Below, piece after piece: positions 57,676-64,000 of a stretch of DNA of 64,000 nucleotides. The notes under the pieces are model-generated. The model did no database searches. It worked only from the letters and a program-made list of their open reading frames with translations, and was not told the DNA's origin. A program made the translations under genes and the position numbers. How positions within the stretch are numbered: the first letter of the stretch is position 1; every line of letters begins with the position of its first letter. Source of the stretch: Sulfopaludibacter sp035606355 (GTDB lineage: Bacteria; Acidobacteriota; Terriglobia; Bryobacterales; Bryobacteraceae); the NCBI GenBank assembly GCA_035606355.1, contig DATNFO010000043.1:120824-184823 (forward strand), written 5' to 3'.

Positions 57676-58989
57676 CTAAGGCTTCGCCGCCAGTGCTCGG
57701 ATTTGCTCGATGGCTCTGGCGAATTGACCGGCGTCATGGATCTCGAATGTCTTGCCTTTGAGCGCCTTCACGGCCTGCTGCAAGAGGTCCGGCCGATCCT
57801 CGAACCCAGTCCGTTCGAAGGCGGGCAGATCGCGAGAGCGGCCGCCCGATCCCCCGCCGCGGCCACCCGATCCCCCGCTCGGATCGCCGGATCCACTGCT
57901 GCGACCACCCGATACGCCGCCGGCCGGGTCGCCCGATCCCGCGCCCCTGCCGCCCGATCCGCCGCCGCGCGCGCTGGGACCGGGCATGCGATCCGAAACC
58001 GGCGGAGGCGCCATGCGCCGCCATGGTTCGTATTCCAGATAGAAGAAATTCGGCGGATGACGTAGCGGCGGATCGAGCGCATCCTTCCGCAGTGTGGCGT
58101 TCGTGCGTCCGCGCGGTCCCAGGAAAACGACGACGCTGGACGGGTTGGCGGATGCCGTTTCGCCATCCACGAGCGACGAGATCAGGTCCGCGGGTGTCGA
58201 GTTTTGGATGGCTTTGTAGTCGATAAGCGCCAGTTGCAGGCCATAGATGGATTGAGAGAGCTTGCCCAGGTCGCGGAGGCGGAAATTCTCATCGCGGTAG
58301 ATTTCCCGCTGCTGATCCAGATTGAACGCTATCAGCTTCGCGCTGCTGACGCGCGCCTGGTGCATCAGACTGGAAACTGCGCCGAGCAGCAGTTCCACGT
58401 TCCCGGGAGGAATCTCCGCGGCGCGCGGCCGCACGGGGGCGGCATGCAGCAGGATGGTCAGCCGCGGACCATCGTCGGCCTCGTCCTCCGATCCCGCGAT
58501 TCCCGATTCCGAAATGTCGGCCACCGTGCCGGGCGGCATCGGCACCTTCGCGGCTCGCTCGCCCGCCTTGAGATGCGCCTCGATGGGCCACTCGCGGCGG
58601 CAGCCGCGGCCGGAATCGTCGCGCACCGTCAGCACGGCGCCGTATGTCCCTTCGCCAAGCAGAAAACTGCCCGCCGAGTGCGCGCCGCCTCCGGCCTTCG
58701 GAACCTCCGGAAGCGCCAGGCTGCCGTGCAGGTACACAGTGCGGCGCGAATCCCGCGGAGTCACCGCCAGCAGCATGGTGTAGCTGTGGCCCGGTCCGCG
58801 GAACTGCGAAAGCGGTACGCTCACGGTGTACCCGGCCTGGAAACGAAAACTGAAATTCAGGCGGGGAGCGATGGGCTCAATGTCGCAGCGGAGTCCGCTT
58901 GCCGGCGCAGCGAGGTCGGCGGCAGACGGAGTGAAGACGCTTTGCGCATGCACGGCCGCGACAACAAACAACAGCAGGGCGGCGCGCAT
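57676..58989 (-). CDS. Secreted protein of an uncharacterised family, paralogue 1, with Gly/Ser-rich insert
   Basis: This protein (about 437 residues from the ATG at 58989) has a signal peptide, a beta domain ('RLNFSFRFQAGYTVSVPLSQ', 'GPGHSYTMLLAVTP') and an alpha/beta domain with 'RLTILLHAAP', 'SAKLIAFNLDQQREIY' and 'SSVVVFLGPRGR', a vWA-like strand order without a MIDAS motif. An insert of about 45 residues rich in Gly, Ser, Arg and Asp-Pro (near 340-385) precedes the conserved end 'RPDLLQQAVKALKGKTF'. A TACAAT box 7 nt before this ATG supports the start over the ATG at 58998. Paralogue of 62527-63735. Confidence 0.7.
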   Translation of the reverse strand: MRAALLLFVVAAVHAQSVFTPSAADLAAPASGLRCDIEPIAPRLNFSFRFQAGYTVSVPLSQFRGPGHSYTMLLAVTPRDSRRTVYLHGSLALPEVPKAGGGAHSAGSFLLGEGTYGAVLTVRDDSGRGCRREWPIEAHLKAGERAAKVPMPPGTVADISESGIAGSEDEADDGPRLTILLHAAPVRPRAAEIPPGNVELLLGAVSSLMHQARVSSAKLIAFNLDQQREIYRDENFRLRDLGKLSQSIYGLQLALIDYKAIQNSTPADLISSLVDGETASANPSSVVVFLGPRGRTNATLRKDALDPPLRHPPNFFYLEYEPWRRMAPPPVSDRMPGPSARGGGSGGRGAGSGDPAGGVSGGRSSGSGDPSGGSGGRGGGSGGRSRDLPAFERTGFEDRPDLLQQAVKALKGKTFEIHDAGQFARAIEQIRALAAKP

Positions 58990-59016
58990 GGGCCACATTG
59001 TATATCAGCTCATCTT

Positions 59017-59038
59017 TGGCACGTGTAATATGTTCGCG
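59017..59038. promoter_or_regulatory. 22-bp motif shared with 62574-62595
   Basis: TTTGGCACGTGTAATATGTT and the two following bases match the sequence at 62574-62595 with one substitution. Here it lies 28-49 nt upstream of the start of paralogue 1; there it lies about 55 nt upstream of the TPR-TlpA gene. Same orientation in both. A shared regulatory site or a remnant of a duplicated gene end are both possible. Confidence 0.4.
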
Positions 59039-59067
59039 AGCCGCGCGCATCGGCATCTTCCTGCATA

Positions 59068-60667
59068 ATGAAAGTCGTGCGCACCCGGCTCCTCATCCTG
59101 GCGGCAGCCCTCGCCACCTGCCTTGTGTCGCAGCAGCCAAAGCCGGGCGCCGGCTCCATCGAAGGGCGGGTGCGGACCATGGCAGGCATGCCCATCAAGA
59201 AGGCAAGCGTCACTCTCACCGCCCAGGGCACACAAAACTACCAGATCCAACTCACCGCCGATACCGACGCCGAAGGGAAATTCGAATTCTCCAGCCTGCC
59301 TGCCGGGACCTACCGCCTTTCGGCGAGCCGCCCCGGCTTTCAGGATCATGCGGCGGCGCGCAACTTTCCGATCAGCGCCAGCGACCGCATTGCCGGCGCG
59401 GAGATCCGTTTGCCCCAGCAGTCCGTCATTTCGGGCCGCGTCTTCGACGGGGACGGCGATTCTTCGCCGAACATAACGGTCTTGATCTTCAAGCAGAGTT
59501 ACCGCGGCGGGCTGAAGCATTGGGAGGTAGCCAACACCGTAGGCACGACAAACGAAAACGGCGAATACCGCATCCCCTACCTCGCGCCCGGCCGGTACAT
59601 CCTGCGAACGCAGAAGGGCCGCAGCATGCCCGAAAACCGCTACGACGACAGCGATTTTCCGCTCCCGGTCATCCATCTACTACGTCCCCACGTACTACCC
59701 CTCGTCACCTGACGAGCAAACTGCTCAGCCCATCGACCTCGGCATCGGCGCAGACATCCGCGGAATCGATATTCATCTCCTCAAAGTCGTCCTCCCGGCA
59801 TCGCCGCTGTATCACGTCCGCGGCAAGGTCACCGGTATGCCGTCCGATTCGGACACTTTCGTGCAAATAGTTTTCGTTCCGGCCGGCGGCCCCTCGGCGG
59901 GCATGATTTCCTATGCTGGGGCGCGTCCCCCCGACTACGCGTTCGACGCCTCAGTGCGCCCTGGCCAATACACGATTCAAGCAAGCGTGTCAGGCGCTTC
60001 GGCTTATGGGCGCGGAACCGTTTCGGTAGCGGGGGACATCGTTGGCGTTGAAATCCCAATGAGCCCGGCGCCCGAGGTGGCCGGCCGTTTCACTGTGGCG
60101 GAAAGCGGCGGTCAGGTCTCGTTGAAGGGCATTGGCGTGGGAATCCAAGGCCCCGCTTCCGCGGGAGCAGTTTCCGACTCCGCGGGGAAGTTCACGTTTT
60201 CCCGGTTATATCCCGGCAGTTGGTCCATTAGCGCGATCAATAGTCTTCCGGATGGCTGTTACGTTCGCGAACTCAAGTTTCGCGACCAGGAAATCTCCTG
60301 GGATCGCTTCGATATTTCCGCCTCCGGCCCGCTTGAGATCCTCCTGAGCACCACCGCCGCCCAGATCGCCGGAACCGTTTCGGATACCGACGGCAAGCCG
60401 TTTCCTATCTCGACCGTTGTCCTCATCCCCGCCGACGGTAAAACGCGGTCCGCCAAACAGACAGTCGACGACAATGGCAACTTCCGCTTTACCCACCTCC
60501 GCCCGGGGACCTATAAGCTCTTCGCCTGGCAAGAAGTGGACGACGATCTTTGGCCCGACGCCGAATTCCGCAAGAAATACGAAAACCGCGCCGTTGATGT
60601 CACGGTCGCCGCCCGCGAAAGTAAGACCGTCCAGCTCCGCGTCATTCCTTTCGAAGCCATGAAGTGA
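59068..60667 (+). pseudogene. Carboxypeptidase-regulatory-like secreted protein, frameshifted
   Basis: The first frame (59068-59712) gives a signal peptide and carboxypeptidase-regulatory-like domains ('GSIEGRVRTMAGMPIKKASV', 'GKFEFSSLPAGTYRLSASRP', 'SVISGRVFDGDGD') but ends soon after 'DDSDFPLPV'. The +1 frame continues with 'YYVPTYYPSSPDEQTAQPID', the usual continuation in such proteins, and runs to 60667 with further repeats ('GTYKLFAWQEVDDDLWPD'). The break lies near 59660-59680. Either a recent inactivating single-base indel or a sequencing error; the second half is otherwise intact. Confidence 0.82.
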
Positions 60668-60723
60668 AATGCTCGTTGCGAATGGCGGCGCGCTCGCCGG
60701 CTCTCAGTGCACGTCGATAAGAT

Positions 60724-62520
60724 TCAGTTTGCCGATTCCGCGCTCTTGAGCGCCGCGCGTACCCGATCTTCCGTGACCGCCCCGCCGATGACGCTCCTGA
60801 TGCGGCCTTGCTTGTCGATCACCACCAGGCTGGGGAACACGACGAGACGGTACTGCGTTTTCACCTGCTCGTCTTCGTCGAGCAGAACCGGGAAGGTGTA
60901 CTTCTCGCCGCGCACGTATTTGGCCACGGGCCCGGCGTTCTCGCCGACATCCACCAGCACAATGGCTGCATGTTTCGCCGCGAGCTCGCGGTGAAGTTTC
61001 TGGAACATCGGCAACTCGGCGCGGCAGGGGACGCACCATGTCGCCCAGAAATCGAGCAACACCGCCTTGCCCTTGTAAGACGACAGCGCCACCTCTTTTC
61101 CGTCGAGATTGCGGATGCGGAAATCCGGGGCGGGTGTACCCACGAGCCTGGGTGCAGGGTCGGCTGTACCGGTGAAATCGGGGATTTCGCCGGCGCGAAT
61201 GGACTTGGCCCAATCATCGAGCTGGACCTGGGATTTGTTCGACACGGCGCGCACCGTCGCGAGGTAATCCAAAACAGCCCCGCGTTCCCCTCGGGCCAAC
61301 AACTCGGAGGCGAGCGTCCACCGGATACCATTCAGCCGTGCGAGATCCGCGGTCGCAAGCTTGCCGGCCGCCGTCAATTGCTTGCGCGCTTCAACCACGT
61401 CGCCCTGACTCAGAGCGATACGGCCGAGCGTGGCATCTGCGATGTGGGTGGCATATACCCGCTGAGACGCGACATACAGTTCAGGCGCTTTCCGGAGGAT
61501 CTCATCCGCTTCCTCGCGTGCGCGTTCCACCTGGCCGGACTGGAAGTGGAACTCGACAACCTGAAAGAGTGCGGAGACGCGCCATTCCGCAGTGCGCGCG
61601 TGCGCGGCCGCTCTTTCGAAGAGAGGCGCCCTTTGGGCGTCGTCCGTCGTGAAATTCGCCGCCTGGACGTAGGCTATTGCAAACCGGTCGCCCAGCGAGG
61701 CGTCACCGGGGTTCATCGCAAGCACGCGCTGAATCCAGGCTTCGGCCAAGTCCAGAAGAGTTCGCGCAAATTCAGGGCGGTCCGCGGAAAGACTCCCGAA
61801 CTGCTTGAGGATGGATTCGGTGGCGCCGCTCAATACATCCGGGTTGGTAGTGACACTCAATTCCTCGCGCGAATTGGCGGCTGATGGCGAATCGGCGAGC
61901 CCGCTGTCAAACCTCACGGGGTCGCCGTTCTTGCCGACCGCCGTCGCGCCAGTGATGGTGAGAGCATCGACGAGTCCTTTGGTGCGGGATAACCCGGCGT
62001 CGGAAGGGTTCCGCTGCCTCGCCTGCTCGAGCACCTGCAGCGCGAAGCTCCGATCGTGGAAATAGAGGAAATAGGCGGCGTTCGAGATCGCTCTCGGGGC
62101 GGCGCCGGGTCGAACTGCCTGGCTCCGCCACAGTCGTGTTGCCTCGGCTTCACCTTCCGGATCGGCGAGAGCATCCGGCGGCGGTGGAATCAATTCCACC
62201 CACGTGTTGTGGCTCCAATTTTCCGGGTGATGTTCGATCAGCCAGAGAATATGGCGCCTGCGCGCGGCCCGAACCGCATCCGTGACTGGATTGCGCGTCG
62301 AGTAGTAGAGCAGGAGCCGATCTCGTGCGGAGATGTCCTCCGGATTCGCCGCAAGCGATGCCTCTACGCGAACGGCCTCGGCCGGCGTTTCGATTTCCGG
62401 CGGGCTTGTGGTTTGAGCGAGCGCAAGATCAGCAGCCAGGAAGAATAGCGCCAGATAAAGAGTTCGCACTGTTCCGCTCGCTTTCAGCGACTGATTCAAG
62501 GATGCAGCCGTCAGGCCCAT
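60724..62520 (-). CDS. TPR protein with C-terminal TlpA-like thioredoxin domain
   Basis: The 598-residue protein has a signal peptide ('RTLYLALFFLAADLALAQ'), about 400 residues of TPR-like helices ('AFALQVLEQARQRNPSDAGL' region, 'EARKQLTAAGKLATADLARL'), and a C-terminal thioredoxin domain from 'PAPDFRIRNLDGKEVALSSY' with the redox motif WCVPC in 'FWATWCVPCRAELP'. Probably a periplasmic thiol-disulfide protein that docks a partner through its TPRs. It begins 6 bp after the stop of paralogue 2, so the two form an operon. Confidence 0.82.
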   Translation of the reverse strand: MGLTAASLNQSLKASGTVRTLYLALFFLAADLALAQTTSPPEIETPAEAVRVEASLAANPEDISARDRLLLYYSTRNPVTDAVRAARRRHILWLIEHHPENWSHNTWVELIPPPPDALADPEGEAEATRLWRSQAVRPGAAPRAISNAAYFLYFHDRSFALQVLEQARQRNPSDAGLSRTKGLVDALTITGATAVGKNGDPVRFDSGLADSPSAANSREELSVTTNPDVLSGATESILKQFGSLSADRPEFARTLLDLAEAWIQRVLAMNPGDASLGDRFAIAYVQAANFTTDDAQRAPLFERAAAHARTAEWRVSALFQVVEFHFQSGQVERAREEADEILRKAPELYVASQRVYATHIADATLGRIALSQGDVVEARKQLTAAGKLATADLARLNGIRWTLASELLARGERGAVLDYLATVRAVSNKSQVQLDDWAKSIRAGEIPDFTGTADPAPRLVGTPAPDFRIRNLDGKEVALSSYKGKAVLLDFWATWCVPCRAELPMFQKLHRELAAKHAAIVLVDVGENAGPVAKYVRGEKYTFPVLLDEDEQVKTQYRLVVFPSLVVIDKQGRIRSVIGGAVTEDRVRAALKSAESAN

Positions 62521-62526
62521 TATGCA

Positions 62527-63735
62527 CTAGTAGAAAGGACGAGCGGACGCGCTCAGGCGAGCCTGTCGACGTTTGGCATGTGTAATATGTTCGACGGCGT
62601 GGATGAAATCCTCCGCGCTAGTCACGTCGAACGTTTTTCCCTTGGCCTGCTCGACAGCCTGCTGGATGAGGTCGGGCCTATCGTAAAACGGTCGCGGCCC
62701 GAGTGAAGCGACGGGCTGCACTCCCACGCCTCTGCCGGGATGATCCGAGTCCGCGGACATGCCTCCCGGAGAGCCTGTGTCGACCCCACGGATTCGAAAG
62801 ATGCCCGGCGGCTCCGGGACATATTGCACGTAGTACACGCGCGAGTGCGGGGATGGCGTGAGCGCATGCTTGGTATATGGGACGTTCACACGCCCTTTCG
62901 GTCCGAGAATCACGACGGGATTGCCAGCCGCAGCCTGTAGCTCAATGGTGAGGAGTTGCGTCAGCAGATCCACGGAAGAGGCCGCCTGGACAGCGTGGTA
63001 ATCGATGGTCGCAAGCTGCAGCTCCGAGATTGCCTGCGAGACTTTCGGAAGATCGGCGAGGCGGAAACGCCCGGCCTGGTAAATCGCGCGCTGCTGATCG
63101 AGATTGAAGACAATCAGGCGGACCTCCGGAGCACCCGCTTCATGCATCAACGAGGAAAGCGCTCCCAGCAACACCTCGATGTCTTCGGGCGAAACGCCGG
63201 TGGATCTCGGGGAAACGCCCGCGGCATGCAGAAGCACCGTGAGATGCGGTGTGGACGCGGCGCCGGGCTCGGGCTCGGGAACGGGATAGTCGTCGAGCGC
63301 GGCGACGGCGCCCGGCGGCATGGTGAGTTTGGTTTCGCGCTGGCCGGCTTTGTGTTTCGCCTCGAAGGTCCAGTCGCGTCCGCACGTGCGGTTCAGATCG
63401 TCCTCCACGGTCAGGCTGGCTCCGTACTTCCCTTCCCCGACCAGAAAGCTGTGCGACGACTCGCCGTCCATATTGGTCCGCGGCACCGGAGGCAGGTTGA
63501 ATTCAGCTTCAAGAACGGTAGCGTGTCGGGAGCCTTCCGGCGTGACGGTTATGCGCATCCGATAGCTGTGTCCCGCGCCGGAAAACTGCGAGAGCGGCAC
63601 CTTCACCACGTAGCCTGTCTGAAAGCGGAGGCTGAAGTTCAGCTTCGGCTGAATCGGGCGGATGTCGCACCTCAGTTCGCCGGGCTGAGCTTGGGCGGCA
63701 GCCAGCGAAAGGAGCAAGAGTGCGGATGCTCGCAT
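62527..63735 (-). CDS. Secreted protein of an uncharacterised family, paralogue 2
   Basis: The 402-residue protein is collinear with 57676-58989: signal peptide, 'KLNFSLRFQTGYVVKVPLSQ', 'GEGKYGASLTVEDD', 'HLTVLLHAAGVSPR', 'EVRLIVFNLDQQRAIYQAGR', 'NPVVILGPKGRVNVP', 'RPDLIQQAVEQAKGKTFDV'. It lacks the Gly/Ser-Asp-Pro insert. The conserved 'FNLDQQR-IY' and 'GP-GR-N' motifs define the family. No catalytic residues can be named. It is upstream of the TPR-TlpA gene on the same strand. Confidence 0.7.
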   Translation of the reverse strand: MRASALLLLSLAAAQAQPGELRCDIRPIQPKLNFSLRFQTGYVVKVPLSQFSGAGHSYRMRITVTPEGSRHATVLEAEFNLPPVPRTNMDGESSHSFLVGEGKYGASLTVEDDLNRTCGRDWTFEAKHKAGQRETKLTMPPGAVAALDDYPVPEPEPGAASTPHLTVLLHAAGVSPRSTGVSPEDIEVLLGALSSLMHEAGAPEVRLIVFNLDQQRAIYQAGRFRLADLPKVSQAISELQLATIDYHAVQAASSVDLLTQLLTIELQAAAGNPVVILGPKGRVNVPYTKHALTPSPHSRVYYVQYVPEPPGIFRIRGVDTGSPGGMSADSDHPGRGVGVQPVASLGPRPFYDRPDLIQQAVEQAKGKTFDVTSAEDFIHAVEHITHAKRRQARLSASARPFY

Positions 63736-63780
63736 GCGGGTTATTGTCTCAGGAACTGTGAAGGACGGGGGACATGGTGC

Positions 63781-63880
63781 GCACCTTTTACCGCTCCCTC
63801 ACGGGGCTGAGAAAAAATCTCGAATTGCTTTCTTGCCGCATTCAAACGCACTCGAATTTCCGGCACCTTTTACCGCTCCG
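63781..63880. repeat. Repeat related to 39332-39527 (third direct copy between two CACCTTTTACCGCT boxes)
   Basis: CACCTTTTACCGCTC occurs at about 63782 and 63865, flanking a third copy of the 'TTCAAACGCACTCGAAT' element (63808-63858). The same two pieces make up the repeat region before the chimeric BlaI gene. It lies directly beside the 3' end of the next gene. Confidence 0.7.
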
Positions 63881-63888
63881 TTGAAAGT

Positions 63889-64000
63889 CACAATGGGAGT
63901 GCTGCGTCCGTAGCGGGTTTGATATTGACGGTGTAACCGAGAATTCGCAGTTCCCGGGCGATTTTCTGAGCACGGCGTTTGGCTGCTTGCGGAGTTGTGG
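63889..64000 (-). CDS. 3' end of an unidentified gene (runs off the window)
   Basis: The last 36 codons read as a basic helical end ('AAKRRAQKIARELRILGYTV') followed by 'NIKPATDAALPL' and a stop at 63889-63891. The basic helix-then-strand end resembles the tails of some transposases, but the fragment is too short to assign. Its stop lies 9 bp from the CACCTTTTACCGCT repeat. Confidence 0.4.

Noticed and set aside
59837..60667. Treating the second half of the carboxypeptidase-like gene as an independent gene
   Set aside because: The frame is open well upstream of the ATG at 59837, back to 'YYVPTYYP', and lacks a signal peptide; it is better explained as the frameshifted continuation.
1..64000. 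tRNA, rRNA, prophage or toxin-antitoxin genes
   Set aside because: I looked for cloverleaf-like gene ends, integrase and structural phage genes and small toxin pairs and saw none that could be supported.

Overview
The window is a 64 kb piece of a GC-rich bacterial chromosome, most likely from an acidobacterium of the Solibacter/Bryobacter type. This is inferred from family content rather than from an rRNA gene, because the window holds none. The pointers are two TIGR03435 modules (a family described mainly from soil acidobacteria, one of them fused to a BlaR1-type M56 peptidase), a carboxypeptidase-regulatory-like secreted protein, a DUF5107-TPR protein, several secreted proteins known only by alternating signal peptides and TPRs, hopanoid genes, and dispersed palindromic intergenic repeats. 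I see no tRNA, rRNA, CRISPR array, prophage or intact insertion sequence.

Layout. 1-1055: pterin genes on the minus strand (two tandem 6-pyruvoyltetrahydropterin synthase paralogues and the start of folE). 1118-2752: two TlpA-like thioredoxins and a small coiled-coil protein. 2859-7787: threonine synthase, a zinc alcohol dehydrogenase, the agmatine deiminase / N-carbamoylputrescine amidase pair for polyamine synthesis, and a HAD phosphatase. 7812-11802: HNH nuclease and pheST. 11832-17750: a large DUF5107-TPR protein and a UPF0182 membrane protein. 17849-21802: TPR protein, stress protein, secreted protein and a radical SAM protein of HpnJ type. 21937-24624: two ArnE/ArnF-like small transporters, an HpnI-type glycosyltransferase and adenylate kinase. 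24749-32057: a lysine riboswitch followed by dapE-like, asd, lysC, dapB, dapA, dapD, an SDR and a single-domain response regulator, most genes overlapping or nearly so. 31996-39234: membrane and cell-envelope genes on the minus strand (two polytopic sugar-transferase-like proteins, two secreted proteins, a ClC channel and a TPR protein).

39332-41928: direct and inverted repeats followed by a BlaI/BlaR1-like pair in which the 'BlaI' is a TIGR03435-BlaI chimera and the 'BlaR1' carries a TIGR03435 domain as its sensor. 41974-48163: BNR-repeat protein, a DHODH-like protein and pyruvate:ferredoxin oxidoreductase. 48569-53745: small secreted or hypothetical proteins, a SYLF protein, a slipin with a GntR/YtrA-type regulator and its operator, and a P1-family peptidase. 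53806-57655: PilT, a metallophosphoesterase, prfB with its programmed frameshift, and a Sua5-type protein. 57676-63735: two paralogous secreted proteins flanking a frameshifted carboxypeptidase-like gene and a TPR-TlpA protein. 63781-64000: the same repeat family as near 39.4 kb, beside the 3' end of an unidentified gene.

The strongest unusual observations are: (i) the tandem PTPS paralogues have lost opposite halves of the catalytic triad that is known to form across the subunit interface, which suggests an obligate heteromer; (ii) the TIGR03435-BlaI chimera next to an M56-TIGR03435 receptor; (iii) an HpnJ-HpnI hopanoid cluster that encloses a flippase-like pair; (iv) a lysine riboswitch ahead of an almost complete succinylase lysine operon; (v) a recurrent TANNNT box 5-7 nt before start codons, which suggests leaderless transcripts; and (vi) two dispersed palindromic repeat families.
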